Source: Lutibacter sp. A64
GTDB taxonomy: Bacteria; Bacteroidota; Bacteroidia; Flavobacteriales; Flavobacteriaceae
Assembly: GCF_022429565.1 (NCBI RefSeq)
Contig: NZ_CP092487.1
Location: 1,397,001-1,461,000, forward strand
DNA: 64,000 nt
Reading direction: 5' to 3'
The notes below the pieces were generated by a model that worked only from the letters and a program-made list of their open reading frames with translations, did not search any database and had not been told where the DNA came from. Numbering within the stretch: position 1 is the stretch's first letter; each line of letters begins with the position of its first letter. Made by a program: the position numbers and the translations under genes. This document shows positions 52,901 through 60,462 of this stretch, in pieces.

Positions 52901-53422
52901 TTTAATTTAGAATTAAATTGTAACATAAAAAACAGCATCTTAATAACATCAAAAGGTCATGAGCCTTATAATTTCACCATTGAACCTACCACAAATTATA
53001 ATATTGTTACAACCAAAACAATTTATTTAAATTTGTTAGATGAATTTATATTTCTTAGAAACCAAAAAATGGTTAAAACTAATAAGCTTAATTTTGAACT
53101 AAATCAAGATATTATTACACCAAAAATTGCGGTAGAATTAAACAAAGTTGTTGCTGTTTTACAAAATTACCCAACGTTAAAGATAGAGGTAAAATCACAC
53201 ACCGATAGTAGAGCTCCTGACAATTACAGCATGGAATTATCTAACAAAAGAGCTGCCTCAATAATTTCTTATATCAGTTCAAAAGGAATAGATACTTCAA
53301 GAATTTTTGGAAAAGGTTATGGTGAAACCGAACTTATTAATGGTTGTTCTAACGGAGTAAAATGCAGTGAAAAAGACCATCTACTAAACAGAAGAACCGA
53401 ATTTATTGTTATTGAAGAATAA
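49994..53422 (+). CDS. Large PD40 / CarboxypepD_reg-repeat / OmpA envelope protein
   Basis: An 1142-residue envelope protein. A signal peptide (to about residue 20) and a PD40-type propeller (about 60-300; DDLYPFVDKNNTLYFASFG, GSLDIFKSEF) are followed by eight CarboxypepD_reg-like repeats of about 87 residues (about 310-1000), then a C-terminal OmpA domain (IEVKSHTDSRAPDNYSMELSNKRAASIISYI...NRRTEFIV) with the Asp and Arg that bind peptidoglycan. Each repeat starts with xCxQ and has a second Cys before the KISV/KVVV strand, suggesting one disulfide per repeat. The architecture recalls PorE-like proteins that tether outer-membrane machines to peptidoglycan, but there is no adjacent PorP/SprF gene. 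Confidence 0.88.
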   Translation: MTKNLIYTITFLISSILFGQQKEYKIFNSEVNSKYAELGVNFLNAKTVLFASSKKTANDRSAALTKRLNKKQLLLEFYVGTLNDSSDIIETNRIKNESFIKFNESDFALSPNKKTIYFCGYNYYTEEANNTRNRQESIKLFKADIDANFNISNVSQVTFSNPNYSIKNPSISKDGKKLFFAANMPDSYGYYDIYVSNILNDGSLTSPKNLGSTINTSDDDLYPFVDKNNTLYFASFGHKGQGSLDIFKSEFINGTYGKVENLPAPINSKSADFGYATNPKNDTGFFVSNRKKGKGDVDIYGFKLVDVVIECNQLISGLLIDKNNQKPIANATLKIYNTKNQLLDSLTSTKDGSYQFNLNCNETFKISAEKEHYSTNEISFKTDATLDAEIVENIELSPVQCTQKINGLITDKLTTKNIENSSLKLYKNGEIISEKTTLKNALYTFELECNNEYIIIATKEGFHPTEIKINTDSNYNKELTINLALSPLTCNQSINGVISNKLTKEPLINTDLKFFKNTVLITSETLNNRSNFNFELECEATYKITIQKEGFLDEDITITTDKQAGFTFTTNIELTPIKCNQLISGTISNSETNELLNNTTVKLFKNNALIDSQLSENKYSFKIECEEIYKISVEKDGFQTTEITLNSDNKNEFNHIKNIELTPIKCNQLISGTISNSETNELLNNETVKLFKNDALIDSQFSENKYSFKIDCDENYKVVVEKEGFQTGETTLNSDDKNEFNHIKNIKLTPIECNQLISGTISNSETNELLNNVTVKLFKNNALIDSQLSENKYSFKIECEEIYKISVEKEGFQTAETTLNSDNKNEFNHIKNIKLTPIECNQNFIGKIIDENTEKRLNNLKVSLFENNLLKATIDLKAFQFNFDLDCDTTYKIRVEKTNYENTEITFSTDTITEATIEKIIQLKPIDCVQILNGTILNKVTELPITTGLITVFSNEKKLKETLIGTDGNFNLELNCNIKNSILITSKGHEPYNFTIEPTTNYNIVTTKTIYLNLLDEFIFLRNQKMVKTNKLNFELNQDIITPKIAVELNKVVAVLQNYPTLKIEVKSHTDSRAPDNYSMELSNKRAASIISYISSKGIDTSRIFGKGYGETELINGCSNGVKCSEKDHLLNRRTEFIVIEE
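51719..52501 (+). repeat. Three tandem 261-bp repeats in the OmpA-family gene
   Basis: Units begin at 51719, 51980 and 52241 with cctat(t/c)(a/g)aatgcaatca; the next, diverged unit begins at 52502. The three copies are almost identical at DNA level, indicating recent duplication within an older eight-repeat array. Confidence 0.93.
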
Positions 53423-53428
53423 AAACTT

Positions 53429-53767
53429 ATGAAAAACGAAATTACATTTGAAGATTTTAACAAAGTTGATATTAGAATAGGCACTGTTATTGAAGTTGCC
53501 GATTTTCCAAAAGCACACAAACCAGCCTACCAACTTACAATTGATTTTGGTGAGTTAGGTATCAAAAAATCTAGCGCTCAAATTACAGACTTTTACACAA
53601 AAGATACTTTATTAAACAAAAAAATATTGGCAGTTGTTAACTTTAAAAAGAAACAAATTGCCAATTTTTTAAGTGAGTGTTTAGTTTTAGGAATACCAAA
53701 TAAAGAGAATAAAGTTATTCTTTTACAACCTTCTAAAACTGCTAAAAATGGAGAACAAGTAAGTTAG
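53429..53767 (+). CDS. csaA: tRNA-binding/chaperone protein CsaA-like
   Basis: A 112-residue single EMAP-II/tRNA-binding OB domain: FEDFNKVDIRIGTVIEVADFPKAHKPAYQLTIDFGELGIKKSSAQITDFY, and the C-terminal SECLVLGIPNKENKVILLQP. This is the CsaA pattern, a dimeric protein proposed as an export chaperone and able to bind tRNA. Seven bases after the OmpA-family gene; it converges with the porin-like gene. Confidence 0.92.
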   Translation: MKNEITFEDFNKVDIRIGTVIEVADFPKAHKPAYQLTIDFGELGIKKSSAQITDFYTKDTLLNKKILAVVNFKKKQIANFLSECLVLGIPNKENKVILLQPSKTAKNGEQVS

Positions 53768-53778
53768 TTATTACTGTT

Positions 53779-54597
53779 TTACAAGCCAAATCTAGCACCA
53801 AAAACATACATATTTTCTAAAAACGTAAAATGTTGCGAAGCCGAGTCTGTTTTACTAGCAGTTGTTCTAATATCTCCCATATTTATATAACCAACCTTTA
53901 GGTTAGATTGTATAAAAAAGTGTTTAAAAAATGTAATATTCAATCCTGCATGCGCTGATAAACCGTATCCAGATACGTGAAATTCATCATAACGCTCTTT
54001 ACTTAACAAAGTAGTATTTGTTTTAGGATATAAAACACCTACACCAACACCTTCAGTTAAATTTATATCAATATTTTTGACTTTAAATTTTAGCCAATTG
54101 TCTAAATTATCATACCTACTAACTTCTACATTTACATAGTTTAACCCGTCAGTATGTTCAAATTTTAAGAAATCTGCAGCTAAATCAATCTCATTTCCAG
54201 AAACAAAATCACTACTTCCTAACGGCAAATCCCCTTTATAAGTTACTGTTTGGTCGTTTTTCATAACATATTTCATATGATCAACACCAATGGCAATATT
54301 GTAATTTTCTTTAAAGAAATAACCAATTCTAAAATTAGTTTGTGGAATTGTAACTTCATCTGGTTTAAAATAATAAATACCAAATGGTTTTGGTTTGTCG
54401 TTTGCAGCAACATCTTTTAATTCAAAATTATAATCATCTCCTTTAAAAGTTATATCCGATTTTGAATAATGTGCTCTATTCCACCCCCAATATGCAAAAA
54501 ACTTCCCTTTGTTTGGTCCGGCATCATTGTAATTAATTTCTTGAGCGATACTAGTAAACGAACTAAATAATACAATGGCTAAAAATATTTTTTTCAT
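53779..54597 (-). CDS. Outer-membrane porin-like beta-barrel protein
   Basis: A 272-residue protein with a signal peptide (MKKIFLAIVLFSSFTSIAQ) and amphipathic strands throughout (FRIGYFFKENYNIAIGVDHMKYVM, LSAHAGLNITFFKHFFIQSNLKVGY), ending in FGARFGL with an aromatic third from the end. It is probably an 8-12-strand barrel. No specific family recognised. CAAAGGTA at 54625-54632 (TACCTTTG on this strand) is a candidate -7 element. Confidence 0.75.
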   Translation of the reverse strand: MKKIFLAIVLFSSFTSIAQEINYNDAGPNKGKFFAYWGWNRAHYSKSDITFKGDDYNFELKDVAANDKPKPFGIYYFKPDEVTIPQTNFRIGYFFKENYNIAIGVDHMKYVMKNDQTVTYKGDLPLGSSDFVSGNEIDLAADFLKFEHTDGLNYVNVEVSRYDNLDNWLKFKVKNIDINLTEGVGVGVLYPKTNTTLLSKERYDEFHVSGYGLSAHAGLNITFFKHFFIQSNLKVGYINMGDIRTTASKTDSASQHFTFLENMYVFGARFGL

Positions 54598-54654
54598 AAT
54601 AAATGTAATTCTAAATTAAGGCTGCAAAGGTAATTTATATTGATGGAATAACGT

Positions 54655-54683
54655 AAAAAAAAACTGTATCAAATGATACAGTT
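54655..54683 (-). terminator. Second terminator downstream of rpsA
   Basis: Stem aactgtatc/gatacagtt with a run of nine A on the plus strand (T on the minus strand). Backs up the hairpin at 54709. Confidence 0.78.
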
Positions 54684-54708
54684 CAAATATATTAATGCTT
54701 TAAATTGC

Positions 54709-54740
54709 AAAAAAAAGCTGCATCTAATTGATGCAGCTTT
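54709..54740 (-). terminator. Terminator of rpsA
   Basis: Ten-bp stem aaagctgcat/atgcagcttt, 24 bases after the rpsA stop, followed on the minus strand by a T run. Confidence 0.88.
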
Positions 54741-54763
54741 AATTATATTAAATGTTAGAAATT

Positions 54764-56638
54764 TTATTTTCCTTCCATTTTTTTCTTTAAGGCAGCTAAA
54801 TCTCCACCTAAATCTCCAAGAGTAGTTTTATCTGCAGACTCAGCTTTTTTCTGAGCTACTTTGATGTTTTTCTCTTCTTGTGCTTTAAATATTGATGTAT
54901 GTGAAGCTACAACTCGTCTAAATTCTTTGTTAAATTCAATAACTTTAAATTTATCTGTATCTCCTTTAGCTAATTTAGTTCCATCTTCTTTAGTTATAAA
55001 ACGGCTTGGTACAAATGCCTCAACACCATCTTGTAAAGTAACGATTAAACCTTTATCACTTTTATCTTTTACAGTTCCTTCGTGGATAGAATCGATTGCA
55101 AAAGTAGCTTCGTGAGCATCCCAAGGATTTTCAGTAGTTTGTTTATGACCTAAGTTTAATTTACGTCCTTCAACATCTAATTCTAATACTTCAACTTCTA
55201 ATTTATCACCTACAGTAACAAAGTCTGATGGGTGTTTAATTTTCTTAGTCCAAGAAAGATCAGAAATGTAAACTAATCCGTCAATTCCTTCTTCTAATTC
55301 AACAAAAACTCCAAAGTTAGTGTAGTTACGTACAGTACCTGTATGTTTTGAACCAACTGGGTATTTTTCTGCAATATTATTCCAAGGATCTGGGTGTAAT
55401 TGTTTAATACCTAAACTCATTTTACGCTCTTCTCTATCTAAAGTTAAAACTTGTGCTTCAACTTCATCTCCTACAGATACAAAATCTTGTGCAGAACGTA
55501 AGTGTGTAGACCAAGACATTTCAGAAACGTGAATTAACCCTTCAACACCTTGTGCTACTTCAATAAATGCACCGTAATCAGCAAGTACAACTACTTTACC
55601 TTTTACTGTATCACCTACTTTAATAGTATCATCTAATGCTTCCCAAGGGTGCGCATTTAATTGTTTTAATCCTAATTGAATTCTTGTTTTCTCATCATCA
55701 AAATCAAGAATTACAACGTTTAATGTTTGATCTAATTCAACAACCTCACTTGGGTGGTTAATTCTAGACCAAGATAAATCTGTAATGTGAACTAAACCGT
55801 CAACACCACCTAAATCAACAAATACACCGTAAGAAGTAATGTTTTTAACAACACCTTCTAATACTTGTCCTTTTTCTAATTTACCAATAATTTCTTTTTT
55901 CTGAATTTCAATATCAGCTTCAATAAGTGCTTTATGAGATACAACAACGTTTTTAAATTCTTGGTTGATTTTTACAACTTTGAATTCCATTGTTTTCTCT
56001 ACGTATTGATCGTAATCTCTAATTGGTTTAACATCAATTTGAGAACCTGGTAAGAATGCTTCAATTCCAAAAACATCTACAATCATACCTCCACGAGTTC
56101 TACATTTAACGAAACCGTTAACTACTTCACCTGTTTCGTGTGCATTGTTTACACGATCCCAAGCTTTAATAACTCTTGCTTTTTTATGTGATAATACTAA
56201 TTGACCAGTACTATCTTCTCTTTTATCAACTAAAACTTCAACAGTATCCCCAACTTTTAAGCCTGGATTGTAACGAAATTCGTTTAAAGAAATAACACCT
56301 TCAGATTTTGAGTTGATATCAATAATAGCTTCACGATCTGTTTTTCTTACAACAGTTCCGTCAATTACTTCTCTTTCATTTACTAAGCCTAAAGTTCCTT
56401 CTAGGGCAGCTTCAAACGCTTTAATGTTTTCTTCGTCAACTGCCTCAATACCTTCTTCGTATTTGTGCCAGTCAAAATTTTCTAAGAATTCTTCAGGGCT
56501 AACCTTTACTTCTTCTACTTTTTCTTCTTCAACTACAGGTGCAGCTGCTGTTTTTGCTTCAACTGGAGCAGTTGCTTCAGTATTTTCTACTTTAGGAGCA
56601 TCAACTTGCTCTTCAGTTTTTTTTGTTTCTTCAGACAT
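54764..56638 (-). CDS. rpsA: 30S ribosomal protein S1
   Basis: A 624-residue S1 protein with six S1/OB domains (about 105-600) containing repeated GxVxxxxxyGxFVxLxxGxxGLVHxSD-like cores (for example YGVFVDLGGVDGLVHITDLSW and FGVFVELEEGIDGLVYISDLSW). The N-terminal 60 residues are an acidic, Ala/Glu/Pro-rich extension (TEEQVDAPKVENTEATAPVEAK) typical of Bacteroidota. It binds mRNA for translation initiation. The promoter at 56764-56794 leaves a leader of about 120 bases, long enough for feedback control. Two terminators in series follow. Confidence 0.97.
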   Translation of the reverse strand: MSEETKKTEEQVDAPKVENTEATAPVEAKTAAAPVVEEEKVEEVKVSPEEFLENFDWHKYEEGIEAVDEENIKAFEAALEGTLGLVNEREVIDGTVVRKTDREAIIDINSKSEGVISLNEFRYNPGLKVGDTVEVLVDKREDSTGQLVLSHKKARVIKAWDRVNNAHETGEVVNGFVKCRTRGGMIVDVFGIEAFLPGSQIDVKPIRDYDQYVEKTMEFKVVKINQEFKNVVVSHKALIEADIEIQKKEIIGKLEKGQVLEGVVKNITSYGVFVDLGGVDGLVHITDLSWSRINHPSEVVELDQTLNVVILDFDDEKTRIQLGLKQLNAHPWEALDDTIKVGDTVKGKVVVLADYGAFIEVAQGVEGLIHVSEMSWSTHLRSAQDFVSVGDEVEAQVLTLDREERKMSLGIKQLHPDPWNNIAEKYPVGSKHTGTVRNYTNFGVFVELEEGIDGLVYISDLSWTKKIKHPSDFVTVGDKLEVEVLELDVEGRKLNLGHKQTTENPWDAHEATFAIDSIHEGTVKDKSDKGLIVTLQDGVEAFVPSRFITKEDGTKLAKGDTDKFKVIEFNKEFRRVVASHTSIFKAQEEKNIKVAQKKAESADKTTLGDLGGDLAALKKKMEGK

Positions 56639-56759
56639 ACGTTCTGATGATTAATATTTGTATCTTGTTGTTAATCAGATTTTAAACGATATTAACGCTA
56701 AGAGATTATTTATATATTTTTTTTATAAAATCCTTTTTAAATCTGTTCTCGTAAAAAGG
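56639..56759 (-). promoter_or_regulatory. rpsA mRNA leader, candidate autoregulatory element
   Basis: About 120 untranslated bases between the predicted start site and the ATG, including inverted arms tgattaa (56648-56654) and ttaatca (56671-56677) close to the start codon, and an AU-rich single-stranded stretch. S1 mRNAs are autoregulated in other bacteria; this is inference for the present gene. Confidence 0.4.
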
Positions 56760-56763
56760 AGTG

Positions 56764-56794
56764 CAAATTTAGTAATTTTATTTTATTATAACAA
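56764..56794 (-). promoter_or_regulatory. rpsA promoter
   Basis: Minus-strand TTG (56794-56792), 20 bases, TAAATTTG (56771-56764). Confidence 0.65.
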
Positions 56795-56821
56795 AAAGAA
56801 AATGAAGCTTTTATATAATTT

Positions 56822-57583
56822 TTAATCAATCCAGTTTTTAAAATCTTTTACGCGTTCTCTACTTACAATAATTTCTGCATCATTATACGACTGTAATATT
56901 AATTTTAGGCGACTATTTGTATAGGAAATAATATCTTTAATTGCATTTATATTTACAACATACTTTCTGCTAACTCTAAAGAAAGTTTCTGGCTGTAATT
57001 TTTCTTCTAAATTATCTAATGTATCATCTATTAAGTAACTTCTGTTATCTATTGTATGAATGTTTGTCGCCTTATTTTCGCTATAAAAACACTCTATAGA
57101 TGCAGTTGAAATTAATTTTATATGCTGCCCTATTTTTACCGTAAAGCGTTTTTTATACGTATTGGTATTGCTTGAATTATTAGAAATTATATTTTTTAAT
57201 TGATGTAAATCGAAGATTACATTATTATTTGTATTGTAACTATTTTTAAATTTATGAACCGCGTTTTCAAGCTCGTCTGAATCTATTGGTTTTAATAAAT
57301 AATCTACACTATTTAATTTAAAGGCTTTTAAAGCATACTCATCATAAGCAGTTGTAAATATTATAGCGCTTTCAATTTCAACTTCATCAAAAATTTCAAA
57401 AGACAATCCGTCTGATAACTGAATATCTAAAAATATTAAATCTGGGTGCTTGTTTGTTAAAAACCAATTTACAGCTTCTTCTACAGAATGCAACATAATT
57501 AATGGCTCTATATTTAGCTCTTTTAGCATACGGCTTAATCTACGAGCTGCGGGTTTTTCATCTTCAATTATTATTACGTCCAT
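56822..57583 (-). CDS. LytTR-family response regulator
   Basis: A 253-residue response regulator. Receiver domain 1-120 with acidic pocket IIIEDEKP, phosphorylation site Asp53 in LIFLDIQLSDG, switch Thr in FTTAYDEYA and Lys in DYLLKPID. LytTR DNA-binding domain about 140-250 (FTVKIGQHIKLISTASIECFYSENKATNIHT...FFRVSRKYVVNINAIKDI). It works with the histidine kinase at 58392; LytTR proteins bind pairs of direct repeats, as seen at 60282-60312. Last gene of the locus; 122 bases of repeat-like DNA separate it from the 2TM gene. Confidence 0.95.
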   Translation of the reverse strand: MDVIIIEDEKPAARRLSRMLKELNIEPLIMLHSVEEAVNWFLTNKHPDLIFLDIQLSDGLSFEIFDEVEIESAIIFTTAYDEYALKAFKLNSVDYLLKPIDSDELENAVHKFKNSYNTNNNVIFDLHQLKNIISNNSSNTNTYKKRFTVKIGQHIKLISTASIECFYSENKATNIHTIDNRSYLIDDTLDNLEEKLQPETFFRVSRKYVVNINAIKDIISYTNSRLKLILQSYNDAEIIVSRERVKDFKNWID

Positions 57584-57636
57584 ATTTGGTTGGTTATTTA
57601 GTTTTTAGGAAAAAATAAATCTAACTTTTTTATTAA

Positions 57637-57695
57637 GGTTTCAACTCCGCTCAACCGCTATACACATTTTTACTGTTAAACTTTCGAACTTTGTG
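57637..57695. repeat. Degenerate intergenic repeat-like sequence
   Basis: Contains ggtttcaactccgctcaacc and then ttaaactttcgaactttgtggc. From memory both resemble sequences scattered between genes in Flavobacteriaceae. Lies between the LytTR and 2TM genes. Confidence 0.4.
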
Positions 57696-57705
57696 GCTTA
57701 AATAA

Positions 57706-58017
57706 TTACTCCCAATATTGTTTTTTATCTTTATTCATTATTTCTTTAATCTTTTGCTCTTCCCAGTTTTTCCCTAAAATAAAATCCATTCCAAAAACTG
57801 CAAATGCGTGAAAAGCAATTCCTATCCCCCAGAAAAATAGTGTTCCGTAAGTACTCCAATCTAAAAGAAGCCCTACGCCTTCACCAGATATTAATCTTGC
57901 TAAAATTAAAAAAGCATTTACACCTAAATAAACAAATAAATGAATATAAAATCCTTTTATTGCTTTTACTCTTTTTTGAGCTCTAATATATTTTTGATTT
58001 TCTAAATTATCTTCCAT
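57706..58017 (-). CDS. 2TM domain protein
   Basis: A 103-residue protein with the 2TM domain: basic helix (KYIRAQKRVKAIKGFYIHLFVYLGVNAFLIL), a second membrane helix (LFFWGIGIAFHAFAVFG) and the C-terminal LGKNWEEQKIKEIM motif. It is a paralogue of the next gene upstream and of the C-terminus of the histidine kinase. Function unknown; probably a membrane accessory of the LytTR system. Three bases separate it from its paralogue. Confidence 0.9.
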   Translation of the reverse strand: MEDNLENQKYIRAQKRVKAIKGFYIHLFVYLGVNAFLILARLISGEGVGLLLDWSTYGTLFFWGIGIAFHAFAVFGMDFILGKNWEEQKIKEIMNKDKKQYWE

Positions 58018-58020
58018 TTT

Positions 58021-58317
58021 TTAGTATTTTTTGTTTGAATCTTTATTCATTAACTCGTTAATTTTTCTCTCTTCCCACTCTTTTCCAAAAATTATATGTT
58101 TTCCAAAAACTCCATAGGCATGAAAAGCCAAACCTATTCCCCATCCTAACATTGGCCACCAAAACCATTTATACCCTGGAGATGTCATTAAGTTTACAAA
58201 TATTAAGAATGGTATTACTAAGCAATAAGATAATAAATTCCAATAAAACCCTTTAATCTCGTCTACTTTCTTTTTAGCTCTTAAGTATTTTTGTTCTTCT
58301 GTATAATCTGTTTTCAT
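58021..58317 (-). CDS. 2TM domain protein (second copy)
   Basis: A 98-residue paralogue: KYLRAKKKVDEIKGFYWNLLSYCLVIPFLIFVNL, WPMLGWGIGLAFHAYGVFG, FGKEWEERKINELMNKD. It is closer to the kinase-fused copy (SYCLVIPFLIFVNL against AYCIVIPILIYINL) than to its downstream neighbour, so duplication order can be read. 74 bases after the kinase gene. Confidence 0.9.
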   Translation of the reverse strand: MKTDYTEEQKYLRAKKKVDEIKGFYWNLLSYCLVIPFLIFVNLMTSPGYKWFWWPMLGWGIGLAFHAYGVFGKHIIFGKEWEERKINELMNKDSNKKY

Positions 58318-58391
58318 TATCGTATGATTTTTTTAACTTTTTTTCAACTTTTCTTTAAAAACGTTCACTGAACATTTTCTTGCACTCAATA

Positions 58392-59765
58392 TTATTCCCA
58401 ATACTGCTTTTTATCATTCTCCATAAATTCTTTAATCTTTCTTTCTTCCCAATTTTTACCTAATAATTTATTAGGACCAAAAGCTTTAAAACCTTGAACT
58501 GTCATACCAATTCCCCAACCAAGCATTGGAAACCAAAACCAATGAAACTGAGGTACGTAAGTTAAATTTATATAAATTAATATTGGAATAACAATACAAT
58601 AAGCCAATAAGCTACTATAAAATCCTTTAATTTCTTCAACTTGTTCAACTGCTCTTAAATATTTACTTGCTTCTATATTTTCTGATGTTTTCATAATTTT
58701 AGTTTTTTGAGTTAGTAATGGTAATTTTACTGTAAATGTTTCTCCTGTTTTTTCAACAGACACTTTTTTTAAGGTTATTAAATTGTACCTGTCTATAATA
58801 TTTTTAAGTCCTACTTTTGTTCCTTTTTCTAAAATAGCTTTAGGACTATAATTGTTTGTTATAATTAAAAATCCATTTTCTTCTACTATTTTTACTTTTA
58901 ATGGATTTTCTTCAGTAACTACATTGTGTTTTATTGTGTTTTCTAATAATAACTGAAGTGATAATGGAATAATTTTTAGTTCAGAATTACTTGCTTTTTC
59001 TGGAATTTCAAAGATTACAGCGTCTTCAAAACGCATTTTCAACAATTCCATATATGTTTTTGCAAATAGTAATTCTTCATCTAAATCTATTAAATCTTTA
59101 CTTTTCTGTTCTAAAACGTAGCGATATACTTTAGATAATTTTGTTGTAAATTTTTCTGCTAATTTTGGATTTTCACCAATTAATGATGTTAAAACATTTA
59201 AACTATTAAATAAAAAATGTGGATCTATCTGGCTTTTTAAAGATTCATATTTTGCCGTTTCAGTTTTTGCAACTATTTGTTGTTCTGTTACTTTTTTCTC
59301 GGTTAATGCTTTGTAAAAAAAAATTGCATGAAAAGTAAGACTTGCAAACAATGTAACCACTAAGCCAAAAATATAATAGTTTTTTGCGTATGGATCATTT
59401 ATAAAACTATCTAAAGGATTACCCGAAATTAAAACAACAGTAACAAATCTTAACAGTGTTAAACCCAACATAGTTAACACTACAGAACCTATTGCTCCAA
59501 TAATTAAACGTTTTTTAGAATCTCCTTCCCATGAAAATTTATTGCCAATATATTTAAAAAAGTAACCATTTATAGCAGACAATACAAAAGCATACATAAA
59601 ATGAACTCCAAATATTTTAAATAATTCATTTATAGGTGTATTAAAGTCGCCTTTAAAAACTAAGCGCTCTATAACAAATAACGCTATAGCAATAATTAAT
59701 GAAATTTTAAATAGGTATTTAATGCCTGTCTTCATATTAAATAATTTACTTTTTAACACTTGCAA
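58392..59765 (-). CDS. LytS-like sensor histidine kinase fused to a 2TM domain
   Basis: A 457-residue protein. Four membrane helices (about 15-165) are followed by the His_kinase domain with ESLKSQIDPHFLFNSLNVLTSLI, where the His of DPHFLFN is the phospho-acceptor, and a HATPase region (QLLLENTIKHNVV, GTKVGLKNIIDRY). Residues 358-457 are a complete 2TM domain beginning at an internal Met (58694), the same size as the stand-alone copies. The start may be Met11 (59735) rather than Met1. Pairs with the LytTR regulator. The fusion seems to have formed by loss of a stop codon between kinase and 2TM gene. Confidence 0.92.
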   Translation of the reverse strand: MQVLKSKLFNMKTGIKYLFKISLIIAIALFVIERLVFKGDFNTPINELFKIFGVHFMYAFVLSAINGYFFKYIGNKFSWEGDSKKRLIIGAIGSVVLTMLGLTLLRFVTVVLISGNPLDSFINDPYAKNYYIFGLVVTLFASLTFHAIFFYKALTEKKVTEQQIVAKTETAKYESLKSQIDPHFLFNSLNVLTSLIGENPKLAEKFTTKLSKVYRYVLEQKSKDLIDLDEELLFAKTYMELLKMRFEDAVIFEIPEKASNSELKIIPLSLQLLLENTIKHNVVTEENPLKVKIVEENGFLIITNNYSPKAILEKGTKVGLKNIIDRYNLITLKKVSVEKTGETFTVKLPLLTQKTKIMKTSENIEASKYLRAVEQVEEIKGFYSSLLAYCIVIPILIYINLTYVPQFHWFWFPMLGWGIGMTVQGFKAFGPNKLLGKNWEERKIKEFMENDKKQYWE

Positions 59766-59766
59766 T

Positions 59767-60198
59767 TTAAAATTTAATTTCTAAAATAACATCGTTGTTC
59801 TTTAATTCAAACATTGAGCTATCAAATTGTGGAGGCCCAAAATTTAATGGATTATTAGACGTTCCGTAATTTTCTTTTGGCATTCCATTATTTTGAAAAT
59901 CTAAACGTTTATTATCGTTTTCATCGTGGTAGCAAATAATTGCATATTCTCCTGCTGGTACATTTTTAAAAACAGTAGTACTAACTCCGCCTTTAATTAT
60001 AGACGATGCTGCCATTAAAGGTTCTTGTCTAAAGTTTTCTTTATTAAAAAGTGCAAAATTTACAGTTCCATTATCATTTAGAGCATTTACAACGGAAACT
60101 GTAATACTTTTTTGTTCGTTTAAATTTGAAGTTTCTTGTTCTTGTGAAAAAATTAAAGTTGAGAAAAATAATGCTGCTATTAAGATTAAATATTGCAT
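59767..60198 (-). CDS. DUF2141 secreted protein
   Basis: A 143-residue protein starting MQYLILIAALFFSTLIFSQE, a clear signal peptide. The earlier in-frame ATG (60279) is rejected because it lacks a signal and would overlap the putative promoter. The DUF2141 domain has the VNALNDNGTVNFALFN start, FKNVPAGEYAIICYHDENDNKRLDFQNNGMPKENYG and a C-terminal strand. Usually periplasmic or extracellular, function unknown. First gene of the kinase/2TM/LytTR locus; one base before the kinase gene. Confidence 0.88.
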   Translation of the reverse strand: MQYLILIAALFFSTLIFSQEQETSNLNEQKSITVSVVNALNDNGTVNFALFNKENFRQEPLMAASSIIKGGVSTTVFKNVPAGEYAIICYHDENDNKRLDFQNNGMPKENYGTSNNPLNFGPPQFDSSMFELKNNDVILEIKF

Positions 60199-60239
60199 AA
60201 TAAATTGTTTTAAGTTTATATTAATTGTTTTTGACACTT

Positions 60240-60268
60240 CAAAAGTGTGGATTATTACACATATCCAA
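60240..60268 (-). promoter_or_regulatory. Candidate activator-dependent promoter of the LytTR locus
   Basis: Minus-strand TTG (60268-60266), 18 bases, CACTTTTG (60247-60240), one mismatch from TAnnTTTG. The start near 60235 gives a 37-base leader. The weak -7 fits an activated promoter. Confidence 0.45.
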
Positions 60269-60281
60269 AACTTAAACATTC

Positions 60282-60312
60282 TGAATTGTAATTTTTTAAT
60301 GATGAATTGTAA
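60282..60312. promoter_or_regulatory. Candidate LytTR binding site: two direct repeats 21 bp apart
   Basis: tgaattgtaa at 60282-60291 and again at 60303-60312, a 21-bp period (two helical turns), ending 13 bases upstream of the proposed -33 element. This is the arrangement used by LytTR regulators such as AgrA. Confidence 0.6.
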
Positions 60313-60462
60313 CTATTTACAATTTTTAGATTTCCAAACCTAAATATTTCAATTTTAAGTATTAAAACTTCCTCTTTTAGCAATTCAAAAACTAACATTC
60401 GTCATACTTTAAAATAAAAATCTTCGTAACTTTATGTAACTTTTACAAAAACCATTAGTATT

